A DNA stretch of 64,000 nt, taken from assembly GCA_022376925.1 (NCBI GenBank), contig JAIOJX010000005.1, positions 90,555,001 through 90,619,000 on the forward strand. Direction: 5' to 3'. The stretch comes from Tragulus kanchil (lineage: Eukaryota > Chordata > Mammalia > Artiodactyla > Tragulidae). Position numbers and translations under genes: made by a program. This document shows positions 22,574 through 35,309 of this stretch, in pieces. The notes under the pieces were generated by a model. That model saw nothing but the letters and a program-made list of their open reading frames with translations. It was not told the DNA's origin and did no database searches. Every line of letters begins with the position of its first letter. Position 1 is the stretch's first letter.

Positions 22574-22877
22574 TGTGTATGTGGGGGTGGGGGCAGGTTG
22601 GGGAGGAGGGTGGTGGACGGGCCACTTCTATTGGTCTTTCATTCATCTATTTTCATCCATCTTTGTTCTTCGGCCCGTGTGGGCCTCCCATCACAGTGGC
22701 CTCTGCTGTCGCAGAGCACCGGCTCTGGGTGCATGCGCTCCAGAACTCTGGCTCAGTAGTTAGACACATCTGTCCAGCTGTTCCATGGCATGTGGGATCT
22801 TCCCAGGCCAGGGATCGAACCGGCGCCCCTTGTACTGCAAGGCAGTGTCCTTACCCACTGGACCACCAGGGAAGCCC
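22574..22877 (-). mobile_element. Long CHR-type SINE, antisense, with 19-bp TSD
   Basis: The minus-strand head is GGGCTTCCCTGGTGGTCCAG. Perfect 19-bp repeats CTGCATGCCAGTTTCTATT lie at 22555-22573 and 22878-22896. Confidence 0.95.
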
Positions 22878-23661
22878 CTGCATGCCAGTTTCTATTCCTA
22901 ACAGCCCCAAATAAGACTTGGCTTTTGAAACTGCAGCTTTACGCGTTTTTCCAACCACCATGCTCACATCTCTCATACCACAGCATTTGAAAGAAGAAAT
23001 AGCTGACTTTAAACACAGAGACAGGCCGCCCAAAATATGCCAAAATGGCAGAGTGATTATTTTGAATAAAGTTACTTAACAAATGGCCAATGCCAGAGGA
23101 ACACTCTGACCCTCCTTTCTGTCTCCCTGGAAGCAGGAAATAAATCTGTCATGTGGAAGGTGCACTCCCTGCATCTGGTAGTAGAAGGACACTTATCGCC
23201 AGAGAGAGGAACTTTGGGCCAAGAAGCCTGTAGAAACAAACCTTGTTATTTCTTTAACTGACTACTTCAAGCCCAAACTGTTCAGATTCCTCACTAATTA
23301 AGCACTCAAAACCTAAGTTTCTTTGTCCCATCAATTCCTCACAAACTTATTGTTTGTCTAAAAAATAAAAAGCTGCCTGCTTTGGCCACTTGCTGGCTCC
23401 TATTTCTATGAGGTCTCCATGCACACAGATTAAAAATATGATTCTTTCTCTCCTGGCAATCTATCTTGTATCAGTCTCTGAGCCCAGTTTACCAGTCCAG
23501 CCAGGAGAACTGGAGCAGAGTAGAGGGCAACATTTCCCCTCCCTACATATACACACACAGTCACACACACTCACGGCTCTGTTCTGATGACCCTAAGACT
23601 TGGCTTAAGGTTATGAAGTTAGAAACCCCTGCTTTAAAGAAACTGCATGCCAGTTTCTATT

Positions 23662-23964
23662 TGTGTATGTGGGGGTGGGGGCAGGTTGGGAGGAGGGTGG
23701 TGGACGGGCTACTTCTATTGGTCTTTCATTCATCTATTTTCATCCATCTTTGTTCTTCGGCCCGTGTGGGCCTCCCATCACAGTGGCCTCTGCTGTCGCA
23801 GAGCACCGGCTCTGGGTGCATGCGCTCCAGAACTCTGGCTCAGTAGTTAGACACATCTGTCCAGCTGTTCCATGGCATGTGGGATCTTCCCAGGCCAGGG
23901 ATCGAACCGGCGCCCCTTGTACTGCAAGGCAGTGTCCTTACCCACTGGACCACCAGGGAAGCCC
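23662..23964 (-). mobile_element. Copy of CHR SINE 22574-22877 (by D7)
   Basis: The same insertion with its flanking repeats. It differs by one G in the G-run and by one base in the CGGGCCACTTC segment (C to T). Confidence 0.95.
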
Positions 23965-25207
23965 CTGCATGCCAGTTTCTATTCCTAACAGCCCCAAATA
24001 AGACTTGGCTTTTGAAACTGCAGCTTTACGCGTTTTTCCAACCACCATGCTCACATCTCTCATACCACAGCATTTGAAAGAAGAAATAGCTGACTTTAAA
24101 CACAGAGAAAGAAAAACTTACGGGTAAAAGAGCAGCATCAGCACTTGCGTGTGTTTAAGCTGAAACACTTTCTCCAGCACTGCTATTTATCTTGACTGTC
24201 CTCCATGGTGTATCAGTATCCATGCTCGCTGTCAACATGGACAGTGCGGAAGCGGCTCTCCTGATGTTAGAAACAGTCTAACTCTAGCCCTCAGTACTGT
24301 CCTCACCAACGCAAAAGAAATCAGGTAAATCCTATCTTGGAACTCGCACCTCAAGGCAGCTTTCTGTGTGTCTCCTCAGAGACGTGCAGAAATCCTAGCA
24401 GTGGGGGAATCACATCAGCAAAACACATCTCACCTGGGATCACAGGGGGAGGAGACGGTGGGCAAGTTCCAACGGGGCTGCCAGCACACTCCCACCTGTG
24501 CATTTAGTTAATGTGTGAGGGCAGGCATACCCCGATTTCTAGAACGGCCTTCTTGTATGAAAATCGAGTCATGCTCTAGTTCTAGAGCTCTGTCCCAAGG
24601 CAGAGGCCTTAATTTTTTTATTTTGGTCAAACTTCAGATACAATACTTCAGATACAAGTCAGTAAAGAGAGCTCAAAAATGCCACAGAACTTTGTTGGAT
24701 CTTCCTGGCCATAGCTTAAAGAGATGCATGATGAGTTCTCCTTAACTGGACTCACCTGAGATCATTAAAGCTTAACGAGAAAGCAAATGAAAAAGTTTTG
24801 TTTTTAAAGAAAATGCAGTCATCAAGAAAGAACTATAGTTGAAGTTGATCCTATTAACTTCCTGGAAAGCTGGTTAGAAGTAGGACTCATTCCTTGAGTT
24901 TCTATATGGCCTGATGAATCCATTGAAATAAAAGATACAAAATCCATGTCTTAATTCAAAGAAATAAATGCCCCCGTGTGATGTACAGGGCTTTAGCACA
25001 TACTTAGGAGAGGTCTTAGTGGCAACCTCTGCCCTCATGCCCAGACAAGTTTTTAATTCAGTCTGTGTAAGGAAGGGTAGCACTGCTGGTTGAGAATGTT
25101 AATTATGCAGTTGCCACTAACAACCTTCATTGTCCTTTGTAAGCTATGTGTAGAATAGACAATGAGAGAGCAGGGGAGAGATTCCAGGTCAGTTAATAGA
25201 CAATGGA

Positions 25208-25511
25208 GGGCTTCCCTGGTGGTCCAGTGGGTAAGGACACCGCCTTGCAGTGTAAGGGGTGCTGGTTCGATCCCTGGCCGGGGAAGATCCCACGTGCCGT
25301 GGAGCAGTTGGACCCATGTGTCCAATTACCGAGCCAGAGCTCTGGAGCGCATGCGCCCAGAGCTGGTGCTCTGCGACAACAGGAGGCCCACACGGGCCAA
25401 AGAACAAAGATGGATGAAAATAGATAAATGAAAGACCAATAGAAATGGCCCACCCACCTTCCTCCGTCCCCAACCCCCCCAAAAAATAAAGTATTGCCAT
25501 TAAAAATGAAA
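25208..25511 (+). mobile_element. Long CHR-type SINE
   Basis: The head is GGGCTTCCCTGGTGGTCCAG and the B box is GGTTCGATCCC, flanked by 10-bp repeats AGACAATGGA at 25198-25207 and 25512-25521. Confidence 0.93.
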
Positions 25512-26319
25512 AGACAATGGAAAGAAGAAAATTAATTTTATATCTGAGAATAAAATGTAATTTAGATAATCTGACGGAAGTCCAACAGGGCTGCCAGCAC
25601 ACTCCCACCTGTGCATTTAGTTAATGTGTGAGGGCAGGCATACCCGATTTCTAGAACGGCCTTCTTGTATGAAAATCGAGTCATGCTCTAGTTCTAGAGC
25701 TCTGTCCCAAGGCAGAGGCCTTAATTTTTTTATTTTGGTCAAACTTCAGATACAATACTTCAGATACAAGTCAGTAAAGAGAGCTCAAAAATGCCACAGA
25801 ACTTTGTTGGATCTTCCTGGCCATAGCTTAAAGAGATGCATGATGAGTTCTCCTTAACTGGACTCACCTGAGATCATTAAAGCTTAACGAGAAAGCAAAT
25901 GAAAAAGTTTTGTTTTTAAAGAAAATGCAGTCATCAAGAAAGAACTATAGTTGAAGTTGATCCTATTAACTTCCTGGAAAGCTGGTTAGAAGTAGGACTC
26001 ATTCCTTGAGTTTCTATATGGCCTGATGAATCCATTGAAATAAAAGATACAAAATCCATGTCTTAATTCAAAGAAATAAATGCCCCCGTGTGATGTACAG
26101 GGCTTTAGCACATACTTAGGAGAGGTCTTAGTGGCAACCTCTGCCCTCATGCCCAGACAAGTTTTTAATTCAGTCTGTGTAAGGAAGGGTAGCACTGCTG
26201 GTTGAGAATGTTAATTATGCAGTTGCCACTAACAACCTTCATTGTCCTTTGTAAGCTATGTGTAGAATAGACAATGAGAGAGCAGGGGAGAGATTCCAGG
26301 TCAGTTAATAGACAATGGA

Positions 26320-26623
26320 GGGCTTCCCTGGTGGTCCAGTGGGTAAGGACACCGCCTTGCAGTGTAAGGGGTGCTGGTTCGATCCCTGGCCGGGGAAGAT
26401 CCCACGTGCCGTGGAGCAGTTGGACCCATGTGTCCAATTACCGAGCCAGAGCTCTGGAGCGCATGCGCCCAGAGCTGGTGCTCTGCGACAACAGGAGGCC
26501 CACACGGGCCAAAGAACAAAGATGGATGAAAATAGATAAATGAAAGACCAATAGAAATGGCCCACCCACCTTCCTCCGTCCCCAACCCCCCCAAAAAATA
26601 AAGTATTGCCATTAAAAAAAAAA
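26320..26623 (+). mobile_element. Copy of CHR SINE 25208-25511 (by D8)
   Basis: The same insertion, with the flanking repeat at 26310-26319 and again from 26624. Confidence 0.93.
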
Positions 26624-26691
26624 AGACAATGGAAAGAAGAAAAAATTAATTTTATATCTGAGAATAAAAATGTAATTTAGATAATCTGACG

Positions 26692-27780
26692 ATTTTTTAA
26701 AAATGTGGTATTCCCAAGCAAAGCAGCCACACCAGTGGTGCCTGGCCCACAGGTCCCAGAGTAGCTGTTGTTTATGTCTTGGGCCATGTGAGTGGATGCT
26801 GAAGAGCCCATATGGTATGATGCTCATTTCCTGCATGCTAGGAAAACAGCAGGTGGACTACCTTCCAACTGCCTTTTAACAGGCAAAGCTGCTACAAACT
26901 CCTGATGGGCAATGTACCTCATGAGAAAGGTGGAGGGACACCGAGGGAGAACTAAGCATTTCCTACTCACTGACAATAATAATGATAATACACCACAATG
27001 AGTCAACATCTAAGAAGATTAAATGAACGTATCTGTACTCATACTTAACTCTAGTTCCTGACTTGTAGCTCTCATATCAACAGCCATGTAGTTTTGTTCT
27101 CACGCAGAAATTTTTCCTATCATTGAAGTTAAGCAATGAAGCTTAGTGGTATAAGTGAAGCCCCTGTAGACAAGAAGATGAAGCAGAGAGCCTGCTCCAG
27201 TCAGCATCTGGAGATCATCATTAGACAGGGTTGGGGTGGAGAGGGGAAGTAAGCTGCCAGACACATGAACTGACTTTGACAAACAGGGAAGAGGATGATT
27301 ACATAGGTTTGAATAAAAGGCCAGAATCAGAGGAGTTTTTGACCCACTGCCCATTTGGAATCCTGGAAAGAGGCATCTTCCAGGGACTCTGTCCATCTGG
27401 TGAGGGGCTGGGAAAAAGGAGGAAAGGCAGTGTTCGTTGCTCTCTGTGGTCTGGGGCATGGTGTACACAGAAAGTTCTCCTGTGCCCTGGTGGGGGTCTG
27501 GAGAGAGACTGAGAGGACCATGGGACTGGTAGAGGCCTGGAGCTTGGAGAAGACCTTCAGTGACAGGAGGCAATGTCAAGCCACCAATAGACAGCAGTGG
27601 ACCCCACTGTTCACCAAAAGAGCAAATGAAACTAGTTCTCCTGTAATGGATGCCATTCAGACCAAACCATCCATCTCATGGCAAGACAAGACAGAGAACA
27701 TCCCTTGTCACCAGGAATCCTCATAACTTTTCCCCTACAAAGAGAAACCATCTGTAAGATAAAAGAAAATGTATATATTG
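26692..27780. other. About 1.1 kb without a recognised element
   Basis: Open frames of 123 codons (plus, 27355-27726) and 159 codons (minus, 27100-27579) overlap on opposite strands. They have no recognisable domain or splice context, and I do not call them genes. Confidence 0.5.
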
Positions 27781-28640
27781 CCAATGCCTGGCACAGGGCT
27801 CCCCAAACCCTTGCAATCTCCTAAGCAATAAGAGCACTAGGAGTATCTTTTCTTCTAATATTTGGTCTTTGACCTCAGCTCCTGATACAGGGCTCCTAAA
27901 TTCCCAGAAATTTTCTGGGTGATAGCAGTGTCTTTTGTTCTACAGAGGTGACTCTAAGTGGGTCCATGAACAGAGGCCAGTTACCAGAAAAACTGAGCTA
28001 TGATTAGAAGCTTGGAAGTTTCAGTCCCAACCCCCATCCTCCAGAGGGGAGAAGGGCTAGTAATGGAGTTAATGATCAATCACACCTACACGAGGAAGCC
28101 TCCATAAAAATCTCAAACGCATGCAGTTTTGAGAGCTTCCAAGCTGGTAAACACTCAAAAGTGAGGCGAGTGTGGCAAGCTGGAAAAGGCCCAGAAGCTC
28201 GGTGTCCTTCCCACACACATTGAGCTATGTATTCATCTCTCCTATCTGAATATTCACCTGTGGACTTCATCATATCCTTTTATAATAAACTGGTGAACAG
28301 TAAGTAAACTCTCTTCCTTGTTCCTGTGAGGCACTCTTGCAAATTAGTCAAACCCAAAGAGGGAGCCACAGGAAGCTCTGATTTATAGCAGATGGCTCAG
28401 AAGCAGAGATGAAAACCTGGACTTGCAATTGGCATCTAAAGTAAGGTAGGAGCAGTCTAGTAGGACTGAGCCTGAACCAGTAGGATCTGATGCTATTTCC
28501 AGGTAGATTATGATAGAAGTAAATTGTAGGACACCCAGATGATACAGCAGAGGATTGCTTGCTGGGGAAAATCCACACACATCTGTTGTCACAAGTGTTG
28601 TCAGAGTAAAAGAAACACTTCCTCAAAAGAAAAATACTGA
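27781..28640 (+). repeat. Old LTR-like repeat with poly(A) signal
   Basis: The CCTCCATAAAAATC phrase, the TATAATAAACTGGTGAACAG polyadenylation-like block (28280-28300) and the following GTAAGTAAACT...GCAAATTAGTC resemble a common ancient mammalian LTR. I recognise the pattern but cannot name the family. The second half (from 28301) is repeated at 29383 by D9. Confidence 0.4.
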
Positions 28641-28884
28641 GGTTTTCTTTACACCATCTTTGGGGGGAAAAATGGCAGGGACCAACTGTGCCATTACTAA
28701 GATGGACTTCTGACTGTCTATTTCCTTGGAAGCTTTCTAAAACCATACGGTAGCATTGTTTCTTCCTCCTTCCAAGACCAGCCCTCTACTGTCTAGCAAG
28801 GGGTTATGAAAGATCGCTTACAAGTAAAGAGGCTGCATTTTCTTTGCACATCTGCTCAAATGTGTAAATTTGCTATCCTGGTAT

Positions 28885-29085
28885 CACAGCTAACATTTAT
28901 TGAGTGTTTCTACACACCTGGTACCATGCAAAGTCTTCTAGAAACATATTTTACTTAATCTTCACTGTGAGTAGGCACTCTTATTATCCCTTAGAGGCAC
29001 AGAAAGATTAAGTAACTTTCTCAACGTCAGTGGTGGGGTGAGCATTTGAATTCAAGTACTCATATGTAGAACCCACTCTTAACCC
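28885..29085 (-). mobile_element. MIR SINE, antisense
   Basis: AACATTTATTGAGTGTTTCT, then TTATTATCCCTTAGAGGCAC and AAGTAACTTTCTCAACGTC follow the reverse-complement MIR consensus. A copy lies at 29967-30168. Confidence 0.75.
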
Positions 29086-29966
29086 TTTTTTTCCTGTATG
29101 TTCTAAAAAAATACCTTCTTTTTATATATCATACATGTCAACAGAGCTTCCTTCATAGGTCTCTATTTACTTGACTAAGAACAATTCTGAAATTATATTG
29201 TTTGATGACAATAGGAGACTACCAGGAAATCTGGAGAGTGTGACCCTATTTTGTGTACATTCTTCTACTCAGAGAATTAAATGGAATGATATTCACCAAA
29301 ATATTTAGAATTGGTGACCCTGAACTGTAGAATTTGGAGTGATTTTAAATTCTTCTTTATTCTCTCCTGGTTAGAAATTTTATAAGTAAACTCTCTTCCT
29401 TGTTCCTGTGAGGCACTCTTGCAAATTAGTCAAACCCAAAGAGGGAGCCACAGGAAGCTCTGATTTATAGCAGATGGCTCAGAAGCAGAGATGAAAACCT
29501 GGACTTGCAATTGGCATCTAAAGTAAGGTAGGAGCAGTCTAGTAGGACTGAGCCTGAACCAGTAGGATCTGATGCTATTTCCAGGTAGATTATGATAGAA
29601 GTAAATTGTAGGACACCCAGATGATACAGCAGAGGATTGCTTGCTGGGGAAAATCCACACACATCTGTTGTCACAAGTGTTGTCAGAGTAAAAGAAACAC
29701 TTCCTCAAAAGAAAAATACTGAGGTTTTCTTTACACCATCTTTGGGGGGAAAAATGGCAGGGACCAACTGTGCCATTACTAAGATGGACTTCTGACTGTC
29801 TATTTCCTTGGAAGCTTTCTAAAACCATACGGTAGCATTGTTTCTTCCTCCTTCCAAGACCAGCCCTCTACTGTCTAGCAAGGGGTTATGAAAGATCGCT
29901 TACAAGTAAAGAGGCTGCATTTTCTTTGCACATCTGCTCAAATGTGTAAATTTGCTATCCTGGTAT

Positions 29967-30168
29967 CACAGCTAACATTTATTGAGTGTTTCTACACACC
30001 TGGTACCATGCAAAGTCTTCTAGAAACATATTTTACTTAATCTTCACTGTGAGTAGGCACTCTTATTATCCCCTTAGAGGCACAGAAAGATTAAGTAACT
30101 TTCTCAACGTCAGTGGTGGGGTGAGCATTTGAATTCAAGTACTCATATGTAGAACCCACTCTTAACCC
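29967..30168 (-). mobile_element. Copy of antisense MIR (by D9)
   Basis: The same as 28885-29085 with one added C. Confidence 0.75.
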
Positions 30169-30883
30169 TTTTTTTCCTGTATGTTCTAAAAAAATACCTT
30201 CTTTTTATATATCATACATGTCAACAGAGCTTCCTTCATAGGTCTCTATTTACTTGACTAAGAACAATTCTGAAATTATATTGTTTGATGACAATAGGAG
30301 ACTACCAGGAAATCTGGAGAGTGTGACCCTATTTTGTGTACATTCTTCTACTCAGAGAATTAAATGGAATGATATTCACCAAAATATTTAGAATTGGTGA
30401 CCCTGAACTGTAGAATTTGGAGTGATTTTTAAATTCTTCTTTATTCTCTCCTGGTTAGAAATTTTATAAGATAATGGCTTCACTTTTAAGTAGAAAAATA
30501 CTGTGAAGTTTGTAGTAATCAGGAGAGAACTGACTTCACTACCATAACAACTCCCAAAATCTCAGTTGCTTATTATTAGCACATGCCATTTTATCTTTTC
30601 TGCTGAAGATCTGGCATCTCTTCAGCGAAGTATCCATTTGAATGGCAGCTCAGTAATCAAGTCTACTTCTACCTTAGAGTTCTACCATTTCAACCCCCAC
30701 AGAGATAGGGGATGAAAGAGAATGAAGAATTTACACCTGTCTCCATCAGCCCAGAATCCATTCCATGGCCCCACTTAAACTGCAGGGAGGGGGAAGTGCC
30801 CCAGAATGAGAGAAGTGAACATAGCAAACACAAGTAATCTTTATCATAAGGTGATTTCCATTTTGAAGACCATAAAAAAAGAG

Positions 30884-31075
30884 CATTGCCTCTAGAACCA
30901 GACTGCCTGGATTCATATCCCAGCTTAGGCACTTATTAACTATATGAGCTTGAGCCAGCTATTCAACTTCATTGTGCCTCAGAGTTTCCTCTCCTGCCCA
31001 GTAAGGATAATAAAGTTGCTGTTCATATCAGATGAGATTATACACTGATAAGTACAAAAACTGTTCACAAAAATG
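30884..31075 (+). mobile_element. MIR SINE
   Basis: ACCAGACTGCCTGGATTCATATCC, the B-box region of MIR, is followed by TTAACTATATGAGCTTG and TGTGCCTCAGAGTTTCCTC, typical of a full-length sense MIR. Confidence 0.85.
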
Positions 31076-31129
31076 ACCATGATAACCTATCCTTGTGCAC
31101 CTGCCCATCTGCAATGTGATTTTTCCACT

Positions 31130-31580
31130 CCTCTCATAAAAAGGTATAGAGTTCATCCCACTGCCCTTGGATCTGGGTTGTATGCATGACTTGCTTTAAA
31201 CAGTAAAATATGGCCCAAGTGATGTTAGGACTCCTACGCCTAGAACTTAACTAGCCTTGAGACTTTTGTTCTCACCTCTTGAATTCTTCCCTAAAATTCC
31301 CATGTGAAGAAGCCCAGTCTAGTCTACTGAAGGATAAAAGATCAATGGAGAAGACACAAGCTGTACTAGTCGAGGCCCCCTTAGACCACCCAGCTAATAG
31401 CTACCACCAAGTACTAGACATTTGAGAAGGGACAATTGGGCCATTAAAATGGACAGATAATGTGCAGCCACATGTATGACCATAGGCAAGAAAAGCAGAA
31501 AAATCATCCATAGGAGACAAGCCCAAGTTGCTGACTCATAGAACAGTGAGTGAATAAAATGGTTGTTGTTTTAAACCAGT
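31130..31580 (+). repeat. MLT1-type (MaLR) LTR
   Basis: The stretch carries the MLT1-like phrases AGCCCAGTCTAGTC, TAGACCACCCAGCTAATAG and the end AATGGTTGTTGTTTTAAACC. It is highly diverged. Duplication D10 begins at its 3' edge. Confidence 0.6.
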
Positions 31581-31699
31581 AAGCATAACACACCATCTGT
31601 CTTAGCTTCATCACACTGCTTAGCACGATGCCTGGAACACAATAAGTATTTAATCAACAGCAAGTGGTGTTATTCTTATCTTCATCTAATTTAAAGCTC

Positions 31700-31855
31700 A
31701 TAGTATTTATGTAAGGCAGCCAGAGCAGGGATTTCAAATCTCACTTCATAGATGAGGAAATGAAGACCCAGAGATGGCAAATGGTTTGTCCAATATTGCA
31801 GAGTTGTTAAGGAGTCAACTGAGCATTTAAAATTCGACCTTGGGATTCCTTCGCT
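31700..31855 (-). mobile_element. MIR fragment, antisense
   Basis: TAGATGAGGAAATGAAGACCC and the following GGTTTGTCCAATATTGCAGAG follow antisense MIR. A copy lies at 32805-32960. Confidence 0.65.
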
Positions 31856-32136
31856 AGCGCATACCTACTCTCCACAAATAAACTGCTTCATAAATAGGAT
31901 CAAGGGATGACAGTGGAATATTTTCCCCTTCAGTTTTCCAATTACTAACTTCCCAACAAAGTGCACAACTGGCCTTCCAGTGCGCAAGTCTTTCCCATTG
32001 ATCACCTTCAGTAAGTAGAAGAGTCAGGTTGAACTTGTTAACTTGAGAAAAGTAATTCTTTTAATGTCAAAGAAAATAGTTTCTTTGGAGGAGACTTGGA
32101 AATGATAAGCTTCTCTGTGAAAGCAGAAATGAATCT

Positions 32137-32427
32137 GGGGACTTCTCTGATGGTCCAGTGGTTAAGCATCCACTTTGAAATGCAAGGGCACTGGTTTGAT
32201 CCCGGGTCTGGGAAAATTCCACACACCTAAGACACAACTAAGCCCATGCGCCACAACTACAGAGCCCACACTCTAAACCCTGTGCTCTGTAACAGGAGAA
32301 ACCACTGGAATGAGAAGGCTGTGCACCACAACTAGAGAGTAGCCTCCACTTGCCACAACTAGAGAAAGTCCATGTCAGCAATGAAGACCCAACACAGCCA
32401 AAAAAATAAATATATCTTCAAAAAAAA
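32137..32427 (+). mobile_element. CHR-2-like SINE
   Basis: An older CHR form with head GGGGACTTCTCTGATGGTCCAG, B box GGTTTGATCCC, a middle containing CCACAACTAGAG repeats, and the tail AAAAAATAAATATATC. It is distinct from the young long form. Confidence 0.8.
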
Positions 32428-33241
32428 GGAAATGAGATTAGTGGAGTATTCATGTGCCTGATTCAGCAGTGACCAAAATTTTCTCAGAATGATTCCCACC
32501 ACTTTTTAGTGATAGACCCTGTCAATCATAGGCATTTACAAGTTCCAGAACCTAATAGTTCCCACCAACTCCTGCATACATTTTGGTCATGAATATAACT
32601 GTTATTTTTAAAGTTTTCTGCTCTTTCACAGGTAAATGATGAGTTCTATCCCACTGAGCCAACAGAGATTTATTTCTCTGCATGTAAGCATAACACACCA
32701 TCTGTCTTAGCTTCATCACACTGCTTAGCACGATGCCTGGAACACAATAAGTATTTAATCAACAGCAAGTGGTGTTATTCTTATCTTCATCTAATTTAAA
32801 GCTCATAGTATTTATGTAAGGCAGCCAGAGCAGGGATTTCAAATCTCACTTCATAGATGAGGAAATGAAGACCCAGAGATGGCAAATGGTTTGTCCAATA
32901 TTGCAGAGTTGTTAAGGAGTCAACTGAGCATTTAAAATTCGACCTTGGGATTCCTTCGCTAGCGCATACCTACTCTCCACAAATAAACTGCTTCATAAAT
33001 AGGATCAAGGGATGACAGTGGAATATTTTCCCCTTCAGTTTTCCAATTACTAACTTCCCAACAAAGTGCACAACTGGCCTTCCAGTGCGCAAGTCTTTCC
33101 CATTGATCACCTTCAGTAAGTAGAAGAGTCAGGTTGAACTTGTTAACTTGAGAAAAGTAATTCTTTTAATGTCAAAGAAAATAGTTTCTTTGGAGGAGAC
33201 TTGGAAATGATAAGCTTCTCTGTGAAAGCAGAAATGAATCT

Positions 33242-33532
33242 GGGGACTTCTCTGATGGTCCAGTGGTTAAGCATCCACTTTGAAATGCAAGGGCACTGGT
33301 TTGATCCCGGGTCTGGGAAAATTCCACACACCTAAGACACAACTAAGCCCATGCGCCACAACTACAGAGCCCACACTCTAAACCCTGTGCTCTGTAACAG
33401 GAGAAACCACTGGAATGAGAAGGCTGTGCACCACAACTAGAGAGTAGCCTCCACTTGCCACAACTAGAGAAAGTCCATGTCAGCAATGAAGACCCAACAC
33501 AGCCAAAAAAATAAATATATCTTCAAAAAAAA
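33242..33532 (+). mobile_element. Copy of CHR-2-like SINE (by D10)
   Basis: The same as 32137-32427, displaced 1105 bp. Confidence 0.8.
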
Positions 33533-33944
33533 GGAAATGAGATTAGTGGAGTATTCATGTGCCTGATTCAGCAGTGACCAAAATTTTCTCAGAATGATTC
33601 CCACCACTTTTTAGTGATAGACCCTGTCAATCATAGGCATTTACAAGTTCCAGAACCTAATAGTTCCCACCAACTCCTGCATACATTTTTGGTCATGAAT
33701 ATAACTGTTATTTTTAAAGTTTTCTGCTCTTTCACAGGTAAATGATGAGTTCTATCCCACTGAGCCAACAGAGATTTATTTCTTCTGCATGTAAACATTC
33801 CTAACCCTTCCACTTCCCCAAAGTAGGGCTACAAACATAACTAATTCATCTCTTTCCTTCCTTCCCTCAAGAACAATTCATCAGCAAGTCCTATTTGTCC
33901 TCACCTTCAAACTCTACCCTACGTACAACTACTTCTCACCATCT

Positions 33945-34720
33945 CTTATGACAGCCCCTCATTTCTCACTTGAACTAGAATAACAGTCTTCCAACTAGTC
34001 TCCTGCTTCCACTCTGTACAATAACAGTATCTCCCTGCTTCCACTCTCTGTATAATAATACTGTCCAACAGAACTTTCTTAAGTACTGGAAATGTTCTAT
34101 ATTTACATTGTCCAATGTGGCTGCCATTAGCCACATACAGCTATTCGAATCTGTCTGGTGCAACTGCAGAAATAAATTTTAATTTTAATTAATTTAAACT
34201 TGAGTAGCCACATAAGGTTAGTGGCTAACATACTGGATAGCACAGATAAGTAACACTAGTCAAATCACACAATTTATCAGCTTAAAAATCTTCCACTGCA
34301 ATTAAAATAAAATATAAAGTCCCTGCCTGGTCCACAAGGTCCCTCGTGACCGAGCTTCTGCCTACTTTCTCTCCTTAGCTCAACACCCTCCAGCCACTCG
34401 TCAAGTATGGCCAGTCTCTCAAATACATCAAGTTCACTATCTCTGGCTCCTTCTTGCTTGCTGCTCCTTCTTCCATGGATCCTCATATAATCAACTCCTT
34501 CTCATTCACATTCCTGCTCAAATGTCATTTCTTCAGAGAGCCTTCTCTAGACAGCATTCCTAAAGGTTGTCCTAAATCCTATCACATTCGACATATTATA
34601 AGAAGCACTTATATAACATTTATCATAAATTGAAACTATTTGTTTCCATGCATTTGTTAAGTTTGCTTGTGTTCTCTATCAGAAAAAAAAAAAGCCGTTA
34701 AATTCACAGACTTGGTTTAT
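33945..34720 (+). mobile_element. LINE L2 3' region, interrupted
   Basis: CAGTCTTCCAACTAGTCTCC, then AAGTCCCTGCCTGGTCCACA and TCAAATGTCATTTCTTCAGA follow the ancient L2 consensus. A small palindromic element (34066-34246) interrupts it. Confidence 0.65.
34066..34246. mobile_element. Small non-autonomous DNA transposon (hAT-type MER)
   Basis: Near-palindromic ends: CTGTCCAACAGAACTTTC on the left, and TACTGGATAGCACAG on the right. Internal AGCCACAT and its complement-like partners mark a well-known mammalian MITE whose family name I cannot fix. Confidence 0.55.
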
Positions 34721-35309
34721 CACTATCCTAGTGTCTTGAGTGATCCAGGGATCCCTTGGGTCCAGTAACAAGGACTGTAACAACAGTGTTTCTTAGAATA
34801 AGAGAGAATTATATGCTCTTTTTTCTATGTCTGAAGAATTATCAACCACAGGCAACATGTCCTAAAGGGAATGACTGAGCCCTGGCTGATGGGCTTAGAA
34901 TTACTCTGGGAAGGTGTGAGAGCTACAGAAATCATTTACCCTTTCTTTCTCTTTTTCTATAAGATTCTGTTTCTTCTCAGTGATGACAAAAGAAAAAGTC
35001 TGTGGTGAGAATGAAATGATGAAGGGTACCTGAAGTTCTCCCATCTCTCTGACCACAGCGAATGTGAATCAAAGACCTCAGGAGAACTTTTCACAAAGCT
35101 AGTTGCTCACTGACCAGCCTTTGGGAGGAATTATGAATTAACCACTGAATTAAGGGTTAAGGTCCACAGAAACTAATGAAACTTTCAAGGCAAGCCCATG
35201 CTTCTGGTATGTGGGGTTGCTGAGATTCAAATACGCATTTCAGCACTAACTCACCTTGAAGCTCTTTGATTTCCTGAAAGCATTTTCATGGGGACACCCT
35301 CGCTTACTA
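34721..35309. other. About 590 bp, nothing recognised
   Basis: I see no open frame of note and no repeat I can name in this stretch. Confidence 0.45.

Larger units (their letters stand above)
21933..24108. repeat. Tandem duplication D7 (21933-23021 and 23022-24108)
   Basis: Abutting copies of 1089 and 1087 bp. The first 52 bp are also the end of D6 copy 2. Differences are one C in a C-run at the start, one G in the SINE G-run, and one C/T. Confidence 0.95.
24463..26691. repeat. Tandem duplication D8 (24463-25576 and 25577-26691)
   Basis: Abutting copies of about 1114 bp. Differences cluster at the start of copy 2 (GTTCCAACGGGG versus GTCCAACAGGG) and in A-runs near the end. Confidence 0.95.
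28301..30466. repeat. Tandem duplication D9 (28301-29382 and 29383-30466)
   Basis: Abutting copies of 1082 and 1084 bp with TAAG shared at the join. The two extra bases in copy 2 are both in homopolymers (one C, one T). Confidence 0.96.
31579..33790. repeat. Tandem duplication D10 (31579-32683 and 32684-33790)
   Basis: Abutting copies of 1105 and 1107 bp with GTAA shared at the join. Copy 2 has two extra T residues in T-containing runs. Confidence 0.96.

Noticed and set aside
24114..24255. Minus-strand exon candidate ending at a strong donor (CCC then GTAAGT)
   Set aside because: All three frames contain stops across the interval, so only a non-coding exon would be possible and nothing else supports it.
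27100..27579. 159-codon minus-strand frame and overlapping 123-codon plus-strand frame
   Set aside because: No domain, splice context or repeat origin that I recognise, and opposite-strand frames overlap. Chance open frames in moderately GC-rich DNA are sufficient.
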